A DNA stretch of 64,000 bases, taken from NCBI GenBank assembly GCA_950295325.1, contig OX485806.1, positions 57,407,169 to 57,471,168 of the forward strand, written 5' to 3'. This DNA is from Polytrichum commune. Lineage: Eukaryota > Streptophyta > Polytrichopsida > Polytrichales > Polytrichaceae. Positions 22,419 to 33,989 of the stretch are shown here, piece by piece. The notes under the pieces are model-generated. The model worked only from the letters and a program-made list of their open reading frames with translations. It was not told the origin of the DNA and did no database searches. The position numbers were made by a program, and so were the translations under genes. Position 1 is the first letter of the stretch; each line of letters begins with the position of its first letter.

Positions 22419-24973
22419 TGTCTAGGCAACCTTCTCCTAGGACTAGAAAAACACTGGTCTTCGACTTCATCATCAGACATCTCGATGTAACACTGTTGGT
22501 ATCCCAAATGAATCCTAATACCACCTTTCACCCATAGTTTCCAGAGTTTAACCCAGCATTGTTGTGGGTCGCAAGAAAACCACTCTAACATCAACTCCTA
22601 ATGGGCACATTCACATATTTCCAATCCGCCTCCGTCACATGAACTTGCTCATATTTGTTTCTATACCAATCCGCCGGTACCTTAGGATAATCCTTGACAT
22701 CTTATCCAACCACAATTCTCGTCGACGTAGTCTTGAAGTGCAAAGGTTCTTCTAACCTAGCAGCTTCTATAATAGCCTCCTCATCTTAAGTCTCATCCAC
22801 GTGTACTAGACTTACGTCACTCACCTCTACACTATCTACCCAAGGTGTCAATCCCCCTAAAATCCACTCCTCCTCGGTGAGCATCTCACATGGTTTTAAC
22901 AAAGAATATTCTTCGCTCCTTGAACTAAGAATATCATCTCTCAACATTGCAAGGTGGGACGTGACCATAATATCGAACTCCGACTCCGGATAATCCTTCA
23001 ACCATTGGGCATACTCCCCATCATCCCCATAATTATAGAAACTAGGACCTAGACCACCCGATCTTGCGTCCCACCCGAATGAACTACTCCTACCAATGCC
23101 TCATCATTCTTGCCCTCCTCCTTGGCATCACCTTCATGTTTCGAAGATGAAGCAATTTCTTATCTAATCCAACCACCTAACGATCCTATGGAAACTTTGA
23201 CCCTATTATCCTCAATACCATAAGTAATAGATGGCTTGACTCCCCCCCAATCCACTACGGCATCCGACATTCTCAACCAAGGTCTACCCAACAAAATGGG
23301 AAATGTATCATTGTTAGAATGCATCTTGATGACATGAAAAGTGACCACATACTCTTCTCCTCCTGTGCTAATCCTACAATCCTTAATCATTCCCAATGGT
23401 ACGGCCGAATTTTGATTCGCCATATTGATGATGAAAGGTGACGGACCCGTAAGACTAAGACCCAACCTCTTCATGGTATGCTCCGGTAAGATGTTTAGTC
23501 CGCTACCTCCATCCACTAACACATTCGGAACCACCTTGTCCACCACCATAACCTCAATTTCGATTGGTTTAAAATCACGTCTTTCTCCTTGCATGTGAAC
23601 TCTAGCCGCCATCCTAGTCTTAACCTTCCTAGTCCTCCTAGTTACCGGCATTCCTTTCTTGAGTCTTCCTAGCCACGGGTAAAATCTCCAATAATTGTCC
23701 AAAGGTAATATCAGCTTTAATTGAGCTAAAATCGGCCCATAAATCCTAGCCACTCGACTTCTCCACTTTGGCCTTGCCAACACCATCAAACTCATCCAAA
23801 GAAATTCCCGGTCCATTCTCCCAACTCACTACCGTCTAAATCATGAATGACATTAGGCCTCTCCCTATCATGAAGAATCACATTCTTCTTCTCTAACTCC
23901 CTAGTGGCTCTTCTAGCTACTCTAGCTACCTTATCCAATTCGGAAAGGTTAGGAGCCTCATCCGAAGAATACTCCTCTTGACCCTCTACTCCTACCTCAA
24001 ATGGGGTCTTCCCTCTCCTAGCTCTAGTGGTCACCGCTAATGCTGGTGCCTCATGAGTGTCCTCATCTCCTAGACTCTTCAACTCATATGTGATTGCGTT
24101 GGTGTGTGGAGGCCATTCACCTTGTTCCTCTCCAAATGGAATTTGGAGAGGAAGGGTGTCATCATGATGTGACTCCACTACACCATCCATAAACCTGACA
24201 TCCTGAGAATTAGACGGACCCGGATCCGTAGGAGGAGCTTGTCGCCTATTATCGAAATTTTGTGGACCCCCTTGCCTACCTTGAATCGGAATGTAGCCAT
24301 TCGCCGTTTGCAATCCCGCCGGTGGATGAAAGGTTTGTCTCGCATTACCATGGTCGTAATACAAATACGGTGGCCTAAGGTCATTCGGTGGTCCACCTTG
24401 AGGTCTAGCTCCCCTCATGTTGTCCCTCGCTTGTTGTTGTGAATTGGCCACCAGGTAAGTCACACTAATAATCTTATCCGGTTGATGACATTTGTCCGAA
24501 GGATGGTTTCCTCCACAATTGCTACAACCATGACCTTGGCCCTTGGACCAGCATCGACCTTGTGCATGCCATCTTCCATAAAATGGATGGAACTCCTTCT
24601 TCTCCATGTTTTGACCACCTTGACCTCTAGGAGGACGTCCCCTATTGTTACCTTGTCCATATTGAGGGTGTCCTTGACCTCTTTGGTTTTGTAAAGGTGG
24701 ACCACCGTTTCCTCTTTGATCACGGTTTTGTGCACTTCTACAGAACTGACGAGTGTGGCCAGGTTCGCCTCATTGAACACACCACAATCCCGATGCATGT
24801 CTACTCGACTCAACCAGAGGAGAGGACCTGGTTGTTGATTCTTGATCATCAAAGATATTTGATCCGTAAGACTTTGCATTTGATTAATCACGGCCTCTTG
24901 AAATCCCAATTGACTAGCACCCAACCGTCTCTCCACTTCCTCAAGGTGAGGATCCGCTCTTGGGGCCGGTAAT
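21976..24973 (-). mobile_element. gypsy retrotransposon internal region, RT deleted
   Basis: Minus-strand gypsy element reading gag (24.9-23.8 kb), protease (23.8-23.2 kb), linker (23.0-22.6 kb), then directly integrase tail (22.4-21.95 kb) and LTR. The reverse transcriptase and integrase core are missing. Element E starts at 24974 within the gag region. Confidence 0.85.
23160..23816 (-). pseudogene. gypsy aspartic protease region
   Basis: Same family as 11919-12572: VLVDGGSGLNILPEHTMKRL with the active-site DGGSG, and PILLGRPWLRMSDAVV at its end. The frame is open over 218 codons, but the polyprotein is broken upstream and downstream. Confidence 0.83.
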
Positions 24974-25000
24974 GGGACGACACAGCTATGTGAGCCTAGA
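23792..25000 (-). pseudogene. gypsy gag with zinc knuckle
   Basis: The frame 23792-24607 includes CSNCGGNHPSDKC, a CX2CX4HX4C zinc knuckle of gag nucleocapsid, then a Pro/Gln-rich region and an acidic linker to protease. Further 5' gag text is in another frame at 24460-24973 (RVDMHRDCGVFNEANL on minus, and VIAR-type text with QMQSLTDQISLMIKNQ), so there are shifts. It is truncated at its 5' end by element E. Confidence 0.78.
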
Positions 25001-25160
25001 GCGGAGAACAAAGATTTGGAGAGCGGAGAGCGGAGATGAAGAAAGAATAGCAAACTTTTCAGATTAAATCTAGCAAAAATGTTAAATAGCAAAGTATACT
25101 TGGAATATTCCAAATAATTCCAAAAATAGTATAAATGTATTACCTATTTCCGTGGAATGG
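24974..25160. repeat. left end of element E (transposase side)
   Basis: GGGACGACACAGC-TATGTGAGCC, repeated GGAGAGCGGAGAGCGGAGA, and the subterminal CCTATTTCCGTGGAAT at 25143. It aligns with the reverse complement of the right end of element B (59469-59636). The candidate flanking 9-mer is GCCGGTAAT; its partner would be beyond the window. Confidence 0.7.
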
Positions 25161-25543
25161 ATAGGTCCAACAATAAATGAAAATGATCTGAATTTGAAAT
25201 GAAGTCGTTAAATTTAGAATACGGGAAGTGCAAAAATGATATAAGAATTATGATAAAATAGATAAGTATATGATTTAAACCAAGGGTGATTCCAAAAAAG
25301 AATAATTGAAAATGATTTTATCGAATTTGGTATAATTGAAGAATGAGTCAATGAAAATACAAATGGCGACCAACTTGCTTCATTTTTATTCCATCACTTT
25401 TATATTTATCCTATATGTGAGTCAATTCTAGAGTTTGGACTCGCACAATTATTATTTGTGGAGATTATCTTCAGCTCAAAATATAAAAGGACATAAGTTA
25501 GACTCGTATCCAATACGGATGTAGAGTGTTTAGGGACACAATG
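25161..25543. other. subterminal AT-rich region of element E
   Basis: No gene is recognised; AT-rich DNA between the end of the element and the solo LTR at 25544. Confidence 0.4.
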
Positions 25544-26480
25544 TGTCGCGCACCTCTCCATGAGGAGTGCCCGCAACACCATGGGCACAAGGGGGACCCC
25601 GGAGTGACACCCGGGACTTGTGGCGCCATTGGTGAGAGGGCCCAAGTACTCTTAGCATGGGTGAGGGCCCGGGGCGTTGAGAACGCCTCTCACCCACGGG
25701 GACTAAGAGTCATGAGGGTAAGGCCATAAGTTATGAGTAGCTTATGGCGGTGGAATTCTAGAATGCTAAGGAACACCTCAATCGGAGGTGCTAGCTAGGA
25801 GATATGGCCATTTGAGTGGGGCGCTGTCCCGGGACAACACCCTGGGACAGCAGTGACCTGGGAGTGGTGCCCGGGACTGTCAAGGTTTAAAGAGCCATAA
25901 CTTCCTCAATACTTGCCTGAATGAGGCAAGTGAGGGGTCCATCGGCATCTACGCAAAGAGTAGGTGACGATAGAGTGGTCGCTCAATAGCATCTGACATC
26001 ATATGTAGAAGTTATGGTGGTCTGAAGCTGCTGGGGGGTTCCAGCCCCAGCGGCTAAGGGAAAATGTCCACTTGGCCCCAACCCTTGTAGAGAGACAAAA
26101 GGATACTTGATGGTGGGGTAGGGGCCCCGCCCAAAGTCCTAGAAGCTTATATGGGTGAGGCGGCTTAGCCGACCGACCCCCCCGGAGCATACTTGGCAAT
26201 GTGCTCCGGGTAGTTGTAGTGTTGTTTTGGCAACACGATGATCAACTCAAGAGTGGACTTCCATGGATGGAAGTCCACCTTAGACATTGGCTACCTACGA
26301 AGGGGAGAGTCCCGAATGCATGTGTAGGAGGGTTTGGTGACCTAGCCATGAGCTTGAAGGTCCGCGGTTTTGGGAGCTAACCATGCATGTGCGTGGGATG
26401 TGCAGGTTAGCGCTCGTGGCACTTGCTAGGTTGGAAAGGCGGTCAAGCTAAGTGAAGGAAAACTAGCAAGGGTTGCGACA
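25544..26480 (+). mobile_element. solo LTR with 5-bp duplication CAATG
   Basis: 937 bp, starts TGTCGCGCACC and ends GGTTGCGACA, flanked on both sides by CAATG (25539-25543 and 26481-26485). No internal retrotransposon sequence remains, so it is a solo LTR. The duplication includes the ATG of gene X. Frames inside the LTR (also in its relatives at 30652, 42523, 46289, 59646) are not genes. Confidence 0.9.
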
Positions 26481-26482
26481 CA

Positions 26483-26980
26483 ATGGGAGAGGAGAGAAAC
26501 ATGTTCGCTGGCCTAGGATGGGAGAAGGAGATTAGGAGTCTAGGAGATCCCCATGTTCCTTTTAATCCATCGCCAGAACATGACAAAGGTGTTGGAAAGC
26601 AATGTAGTGATGACTACGAGCTCACTCCATTTTTGCAGTCCACACAAGCCTGGAGGTGGAGGATGCAGGAGGAGCAGAAACAATATGCAAAGAAAAATAA
26701 AATGCGAGCAGATGTGCAGGAGAAGGACGCTGATGTGAATGAAGAGGCGGATTTGAATGAAGACAAGACGACGAACGGGGAGGATGAGGTGAAGGTAGTA
26801 GGCGAATCTTCGAGGTCTTTGTCGTTTCGTGAGAGGATGAGAAGATTGTCGCCGCATCGTCGTCCACTGAAGGATCGAATGAGGAATAAAAGGGTGTCAT
26901 ACATTGATTTGGTTCGACCGAGTCCACCTCCATCAAGAAGGGACGATGAAACATCTAGAAAGTTGGCCAAACGGAAGTAG
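26483..26980 (+). CDS. Element-encoded protein X (copy E, intact)
   Basis: 165 codons, intact, single exon, ending TAG. I do not recognise the family. It begins MGEERNMFAGLGWEKEIRSL, has FLQSTQAWRWRMQEEQKQ, an acidic Lys/Glu/Asp middle, then VVGESSRSLSFRERMRRL and a basic end (KLAKRK). A second copy at 58678-59133 keeps the N-terminus, the WRWR-EEQK box and the KRK end. In both elements it lies 3' to 3' (convergent) with the transposase, on the side of the terminal repeat. That placement recalls mudrB beside mudrA in maize MuDR, but I see no sequence similarity to claim. The charge pattern suggests a nuclear, nucleic-acid- or transposase-binding role; this is inference. The start is fixed by alignment of MG-ER in both copies. 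Confidence 0.7.
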   Translation: MGEERNMFAGLGWEKEIRSLGDPHVPFNPSPEHDKGVGKQCSDDYELTPFLQSTQAWRWRMQEEQKQYAKKNKMRADVQEKDADVNEEADLNEDKTTNGEDEVKVVGESSRSLSFRERMRRLSPHRRPLKDRMRNKRVSYIDLVRPSPPPSRRDDETSRKLAKRK

Positions 26981-27197
26981 ATTTGATAGACATAGGTAGC
27001 ACCTTCAAATTGAACATGAAATGTTCAACCGGGAGAGAGATATATGACACATTTGAATATTGTAATACAAAATTTTGAAGCGAATAAAAATAATCCATGA
27101 GATTATATTTATTATAGCAATCAATTATGAGTTCACATTCGGTCCAAAACTGACCACATCCATTAGGACAAAATGTAGTGCTAGGATGAGAATAATT

Positions 27198-30100
27198 CTA
27201 GGAAGTAGACTGCGTCAAGAGGCCCCCTTCGAGGATGAGTTTGACCTCATTGAAGCTAAAGGTAGGGGCGTGAATGAACAAGTCAACTTCGGGGTCTACA
27301 TTAAAGACCTTGACAAATATGAAGTAGAGGTGCTTACAATGCAGGAACGAATTTCGTTTACGGCCAAACTTTGATATCATATCCTTGAAGGCCGGGCAAT
27401 TACACTCGGGCAGGGAACTGACTGTGAGTTGGTAAATTGATTGGGTAGGTGCAGGTTTGGACTGCAACATGATAACGTAACCAAATCCAATGCGTGGAAT
27501 CATGGTGACCTTCAAAATGGTCCCGTCCATAGCTTATGCAGATGCGACCATCTGCATTTGTTTTGTTGATGGTGCGGTCGCAGACCGTCTCGTAGTCTTG
27601 GACTGCCTGGAAGAATGATACGAGTCTGGGTTGGCAGAAACGTCCACTCCAGATAGGTCGAGTGGAGGAGCCGATGTGTTGAAGAGGCGAGTGGGCGTGA
27701 TGCACTTTTTTTAAGGGAGCTGAAAGCCGGCGTTCTCAAGGTTAGGGATCTCCGGACGAGTGAGGTTGGTACCAATTTTGACAAGCCACACGAGCGGGAT
27801 TGGAGGTCGTTCTTGGTCTGCAGAGAATTTGTCGACCCACTTGCGACGGGATCCTTTGACACAACGTTCAATGTCGTCTGGGCAAAAAAAAAACTTCTCG
27901 ACCTTAGGTGTTGTGAATTTGTAATAGTTCCAAACTCCAATGTATGCCGGTGCAGGGGTGCTCTTGGAGTTGGAGACGATTTTGGCAGTGCATTTCTTCT
28001 TGGTGACAGCATGCATGGCCCAACATGCTTTGGAGGAATTGTAAGGAACTCGAGCAATATGCCAGAGCTTCTCGTCCACATTGGATTCTTGTACGGCAGT
28101 GACACGACGGAAATCCAATCCAGTAGGAGGGGGTGGTGGAACCTCGATCACTGTCGGGGAGGACTCCTCGACGATGGTAGGCAAAGGTGAAGCGTGAGAT
28201 CTTGTGGTTCTCTGAGCGACACGAGGGCGAGAGAAGTTGAGGGTGTCGGGGCGGTGGGTTTCATCATCAGCTCCAATGGGGATGTCAGGCTTGCGTTTCT
28301 GGGAGCCAAAGACCTCGGGACCCTCAAGGTGGGGACTACGAGTACAAAATTCCTCTTTGCTAGGCATGTCAAAAAGAACCTTTTGCAGGATAGCGGGGTC
28401 ACCAGTACATTGAGCATGACGTTGAGCAGCACGAAGCTTGAGTTCTTCTTTGCTAGGGCCATCGCCCCCAACGCCACCCTTAAGAAACTGATGGTACGCC
28501 ACAACTTGGAGGAAGGCTCGAATATAGTCATCCACAGTGGCCACGTATAGATCGCCACCTTTGTTGCTAGACGCTTGGAGGCATTTGTTGTGAATGGACT
28601 CGGCAAGGTTGCAATTGGGCATTTGTGCAAATTCCTCGGCGGTCATGATTTTCTCCTGCGAAATGGAAAGGGTGTGCAAGAAATAAAAAAAGCTTGAAAA
28701 AAAGATAAAACAGAAAAAAAAACAATAACACTAAAGACGCACCAATTCCATGAAGCCACCCCATTGTCGATAACGAAAGTGCCAAAAGGCCAGCCAAAGC
28801 TGAAGGTGTTTCAGCCCCTCCTCGGAGGTGCAGTTAGACGAAGCCCACCAGGCCTTGATGGCGAGGTACCTCGTTTCCGCCTCGAGCATAGAGGATGCGT
28901 CGCGATACTGGAGGCAGATACGTTTGTGTTGGTATTGCAAGTCATGCTTGATATATAGCTTGGTGTGTTTCTCCAAAGACTGGGTCCAATGGAAGTAGCA
29001 CGTTCTCTCACGCCCATCCATGGGAACCTTTGGGTGTCCGGACCCGCAAACGATCCTCACGGCATTCCAATTGGCTTGGGCACTGTCTGCCATGAAGCCT
29101 TTGAAGTGGGGCTTGGGGATTCCATGGCGGGCCATGACATGGTTGAGGTTATGCTAGAAAAAAACTTGAGCATCCTTGTCCTCGGATTGGAAGTCGCAGC
29201 AAGCGATGGTCCTGATGCGCTGGTAGGTACCGTCGTGTACGTGGCAGGCCATGGTGGTCCAATTGGCGACGCGTTTGACATGGTCGGACATGATCCAAAC
29301 ATGCTCAAGATCATTGCCAGGTTGCATGCGCTTAACCAAGTCGACCCCACTACCAAGGCCGACCTTGGACATCTTGAAAACAAAAACCTTGTCTGTAGCG
29401 TCACCTTGGCCTGGGAATTGATTCCGCTGGACATAGGCCCAGGTGCTGACACCTCGAAGCTTGGCGATGCCATCCATAACCCCCAATCTACATAAGTATT
29501 TGAAAGTGGTAACCTTGTTACGGAGGTGGGGGGAATGCAACTCCTTGCAACGATCAAAAACAGGCTCAAGTTCTTCCAAGGAAAGGAGTTGATGAGGATC
29601 AGTATCATTGCGGAGGAGGAACTCACCCACAAGGTCCTTGCTGGCTTCAAGGACGATTTTGCTATGAGTGGCTTGGGGCGTTCGCTTGACGTGCTCCTCG
29701 ATGAGGGCGTCGATGCGCTGTTGGCTATCTCTGCAATTGCCAACATTGACGGGATGATGATGGTTGCCGAGATGAATACAGGCACGCTGAGTGGTGCCTT
29801 TGCCGTGGACGTAGAAGATTTTGGCAGGACATGGTGCAATGCATTTGGGAGGCTCCTTACATATCCGACACATTAGAGTGGATCCCAAAGGCAAGGGTCC
29901 ACCAACGAGGAAGGGCTCCTTGGTGAATCCGTCGAAATCAGTATCATTGACAGGGGAAGTCCGATGAGCACGTTGTAGGTAATCGCACTGAGGATTTTGG
30001 CATTGGAGGTGGCCAACACAACTGGAGGAGCGAAAAGCAAGGCCAATGTCATTGGTGATATTGGTGGTCTGGGTCTTAGTCCAAACATGGCCGTCATAGC

Positions 30101-30570
30101 GTTTGTCCATGCCGTCCATGGATTGGGCCTTCTTATGAGAGGAAGAGACACTAAGTGGGGGTAGGACAAACATAAAATCACCATCAAAGCAAGGCGGCAG
30201 GTAATTCATCTCTTGAATTTGTAAGGTATCATAATCCAGCTTCTTGAGGATGTTCTTCCTACCGGGCATGGAAGCAAAAGAACGTAGAAATTGAAGAATG
30301 GAATTTCGGGGTTTGGCTGGAAAGGGAGGAAGAGGAGACGGAGGAGGCGGGGTAACAAAGGTGGAACGGACGGAGGATGGGGATGGCTTGTGAATGGGAG
30401 TGGATACGGGGGGCTCATCACCGTCAGAGGAATCGGAAAGATGTATGACAGTGTGCATACCGGGTTCAGTCTTAACTTTGACCAAGGGAGGAGTATTGAA
30501 AGTGGAAGCAAAGGAATGGGGAGGGGTACGGATACCCGTGGATACATTCGTGGAAGGACATAAGGACTAG
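27198..30570 (-). pseudogene. MULE-like transposase with SWIM finger, copy E
   Basis: Two exons on minus: about 30570-28743 and 28655-27198 (donor GTGCGT, acceptor GCAG). Order: acidic VIHLSDSSDGDE motif near the start; GMPGRKNILKKLDYD; zinc-binding region 1 (KRYDGHVWTK, SSSCVGHLQCQNPQCDYL); zinc-binding region 2 (CRICKEPPKC to ACIHLGNHHHP), WRKY/GCM-like; the DDE core with QSEDKDAQ, FMADSAQANW, C-x-FHW and PNCNLAESIH; and a C-terminal SWIM finger (CNCPAF...CKH). Typical for MULE. Broken by TAG at 29154-29156, TAA near 27712 (after FQLP) and TAA near 27530. No in-frame ATG precedes KVKTEPG before a stop near 30570; copy B has an extra 5' module that may be missing here. Ends TAG near 27198. 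Confidence 0.88.
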
Positions 30571-30646
30571 ATTTTGAATTGAATGTAGGGTACGTTGTAT
30601 GAGTAGATAGGGAAAACTTGTGTCCACTAGTTCGGTTCATAGTGCC
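30547..30646. repeat. 97-bp tandem unit (left of LTR)
   Basis: First copy of a unit AAGGACATAAGGACTAGATT, TTGAATTGAA...AGTTCGGTT(G/C)A-AGTGCCGGAA. Further copies continue after the LTR at 31644. Confidence 0.75.
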
Positions 30647-30651
30647 GGAAA

Positions 30652-31643
30652 TGTCGCGCACCTCTCCATGAGGAGTGCCCGAAACACCATGGGCACAAAG
30701 GGGACCCCGGAGTGACACCCAGGACTTGTGGCGCCGTTGGTGAGAGGGCCCAAGTGATCCTAGTGTGGGTGAGGGCCCCGGGCGTTGGGAACGCCTCCCA
30801 CCCACGGAGACTAGGAGGCACAAGGGTAAGGCCATAAGCTATGCGTAGCTCATGGCGTGGTGATTTGAGAATGCTCAAGAACACCTCAATCGGAGGTGTG
30901 AGCTAGGAGTTATGGCCATTAGAGTGGGGCGCTGTCCCGGGACAGCGCCCTGGGACAGCGCCCTGGTACAGCAGTGCCTGGGTGTGATTCCCGGGACTGC
31001 CAAGGTTCAAAGAGGCATAACTTCCTCAAGACTTGCCCGAATGGGGAAAGTGAGGAGTCCATCGGCATCTACGTGAAACGCACATGAAGATGGAATGGTT
31101 GGTTGTTATGATCAGACATCATACAAGGAAGTTATGATGGTCTGAAGCTGCTAGGGGGGGGGTTCTAGGCCCAGCAGCTAAAGGAAAATGTCCACTTGGC
31201 CCCAACTCTTGGTAGAGAGACAAGAGGTTGGTTGACGGTGGGGGAGGGGCCCTGCGTGAAGTCCTAGAGGATTATATGGGTGAGGTGGTGTGGCCTCACC
31301 CACCCAAGGCCGAACGGCAAGGCCTCCATGGGTTTTGGCCCATTGTGAGGCCATATTTGCCTAGTACGCTTCGGGTTGTTGTAGTGTTGCTCCGGTAACG
31401 CCATGATCAACATAGGATTGGACTTCCATGGATGAAAGTCCACATTGGGGAAATGGGTTACCAATTAAGGGGTGAGTCCCGAAACTAAAGTAGGAGGGTT
31501 GGTTCCCCTCCTATGAACTATATGGTCCGGGGTAGGAGGAGCTAACCATTAGCATGGCGGAATGCGAAGGGTTAGCGCTCGTAACCTTTGCTAGAATTGA
31601 AAATTGGCAAGATTGTCAAGGGGGGCTAGCAAGGGTTGCGACA
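30652..31643 (+). mobile_element. solo LTR with 5-bp duplication GGAAA
   Basis: 992 bp, TGTCGCGCACC to GGTTGCGACA, flanked by GGAAA at 30647-30651 and 31644-31648. It carries the internal palindrome (GCGCTGTCCCGGGACAGCGC). It sits in the spacer between the transposase and ParB-MTase of element E. Confidence 0.9.
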
Positions 31644-32100
31644 GGAAAGGACATAAGGACTAGATATTGAATTGAAGGTAGTGTATGATGTATGAGTAGA
31701 TAGGGCAAACTTGGGGGCACTAGTTCGGTTGACAGTGCCGGAAAGGACATAAGGACTACATTTTGAATTGAAAGTAGTGTATGTTGTACGAGTAGATAAG
31801 GTAAACTTGGGTGCACTAATTCGGTTGATAGTGCCGGCTAGGCCATAAGGAATAGTTTCCGAATTGAGGTATAGGGTTTTTGAATTGAATACATATCACT
31901 TGTGTGGTGTAGCTTGGCATAGTTGTTGAGGTGAATGTTGTGAGGCATGTATGTGTAGCAAGGGTTCACTTGTCTAGGCCATTACGGCTTATAGTTAGTC
32001 GGCCATGAGGACCGGGTAGGCCATGAGGACTAGTTTTTCAATTGAGGGTTAGGGTTTTGAATTGAGAAGCTCGTGTGGACAAACTCGGCTAGGTATTGGG
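31644..32100. repeat. 97-bp tandem units in E promoter region
   Basis: Two further units at about 31645 and 31742, then diverged pieces to about 32100 with AGTGCCGGCTAGGCCATAAG. No gene. It is part of the head-to-head spacer between the two genes of element E. Confidence 0.7.
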
Positions 32101-32159
32101 AGGCGGGCAAGAGACTAGAAATGGAGGTGAATGCTGTGAATTACATATTCCTTATGTTT

Positions 32160-33420
32160 TAGGAATAGGACCCTCTCGGATCCGAGAGGGTCATTGATGT
32201 TTCTTCCTAATGACCAGATTTTGATTGAAATGATTTGAGGCATGAATGTTTAAGTGTATGTTTGATATGTTTTCGGTTTCGGCCTTGTTGTGTATGGGCA
32301 GGGGTGGGACCCTCTCGGATCCGGGAGGGTCATCAGGTAGTGCTTTGAAGGGCAAGATTTTGATTGAAATGATTTAAGGCATGTATGTTTAAGTGTATGT
32401 TTGATATGTTTTATGTTTCGGCCTTGTTGTGTATGGGCTGGGGTAGGACCCGAGAGGGTCATCGGGTAGTGCTCTAAAGGGCCTGATTTTGATTGAAATG
32501 ATATGAGGCATGTATGTTTAAGTTTATGTTTCATATGTTTTCTGTTTCGGCCTAATTAGGTATGGGCTGGGGTAGGACCCTCTCGGATCCGAGAGGGTCA
32601 AGGAGTAGGGCTTTGAAGGGCCAGATTTTGATTGAAATGTTCAAGGCATGTATGTTTAAGTGTAGGTTTGATATAATTTTTGTGTCGGCCTAGTGATGTA
32701 TGGGCTCGGGAAGGACCCTCTCGGATCCGAGAGGGTCAAGGAGTAGGGCTATGAATGGCTAGATTTGGATTGAAATGATTTGAGGCATGTATGTTTGATA
32801 TGTTTTATGTTTCGGCCTTGTTGTGTATGGGCTGGGATAGGACCCTCTCGGATCCGAGAGGGTCAAGGAGTAGGGCTATGAATGGCTAGATTTGGATTGA
32901 AATGATTTGAGGCATGTATGTTTGATATGTTTTATGTTTCGGCCTTGTTGTGTATGGGCTGGGATAGGACCCTCTCGGATCCGAGAGGGTCATCGAGTAG
33001 TGCTATGAAGGGCCTGATTTGGATTGAAATGATATGAGGCATGTATGTTGAAGTTTATGTTTCATATGTTTTTTGTTTCGGCCTAGTTATGGATGGGCTA
33101 GGGTAGGACCCTCTTGGATCCGAGAGGGTCATCGGGTAGTGCTTTGAAGGGCCTGATTTTGATTGAAATGATATGAGGCATGTATGTTGAAGTTTATGTT
33201 TCATATGTTTTTTGTTTCGGCCTTGTTATGTATGGGTTGGGGTAGGACCCTCTCAGATCCGAGAGGGTCATCGGGTAGTGCTATGAAGGGCCAGATTTGG
33301 ATTGAAATGACATGAGGCATGTATGTTTAAGTTTATGTTTCATATGTTTTCTGTTTCGGCCTAGTTATGTATGGGCTCGGGAGGGACCCTCTCGGATCCG
33401 AGAGGGTCAAGGAGTAGTGC
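32160..33420. repeat. family-2 palindromic array upstream of ParB-MTase E
   Basis: About ten units of 126-140 bp, each with GGACCCTCTCGGATCCGAGAG-type palindromes (32168, 32307, 32447 partial, 32575, 32713, 32841, 32967, 33105, 33245, 33384). The centre here is GGATCC, a perfect palindrome containing GATC. Spacer text: TTTGATTGAAATGATTTGAG, GCATGTATGTTTAAGT, TTTCGGCCTTGTTGTGTATG. The last unit ends about 130 bp before the start codon at 33552, so the array is upstream of or within the promoter. Confidence 0.92.
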
Positions 33421-33551
33421 TATGAATGGCCAGATTTTGATTGAAATGATTTGAGGCATGTATGATTAAATGTATGTTTAAGTGTATGAGAGGAATGCTG
33501 AGAGAGTAGAGAGCGCAAGAGAGAGCAAGGGAGGGAAACTTCTACGCACAC

Positions 33552-33881
33552 ATGAAGGAACCAGATCAAAATACAGTCTCTACAATAGATCCAGGAAAGA
33601 AGGAGAAGAAGAGAAAGGGAGGCACGAGTTTCAAGAATTCAAAACAGAGGAGACGGAGAGAGCTTAAGAAGAAGGAGGAAACGTGCATAGAAGGAAGAGC
33701 GACCCCATCAGAGTCGAAGAATACGTGTGCAGTGAACAAGGGAAGGTCGAATCTGCAGTCGATAGACGAAGAAGGGGAGGACGGTGGTTCACAAGCACCA
33801 TCTATGGCAGAGAGCGAGCATCGGAACAATTATAATCAGAGTGGGTCTCGCGAGGAGACAAGGGACAATACGACTATTACA
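33552..33881 (+). pseudogene. ParB-MTase copy E, exon 1
   Basis: 110 codons from ATG to donor GTAAGT at 33882. It aligns with exon 1 of copy A: MKEPDQNTVSTIDPGKK, KKRKGGTSFKNSKQRRRREL, then an acidic, Ser-rich half (DEEGEDGGSQAPSMAESEH). The dense basic run is a likely nuclear localisation and DNA-contact segment. The exon ends in phase 0 and joins exon 2 at 37698. The gene is broken downstream by an LTR in exon 2 and a frameshift in exon 3. Confidence 0.75.
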
Positions 33882-33989
33882 GTAAGTTTGTTGTTGAGGT
33901 TATATGGACAAGGGGTACGACAAGTATTAGGAATATAGAAATATGAGAATGGAAATTCAAATCTCTAAATATGGAAGAAACCTTGTATA

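Noticed and set aside
26540-26970. Minus-strand frames opposite protein X
   Set aside because: Antisense shadows; the plus-strand frame has a homologue at 58678-59133 and they do not.
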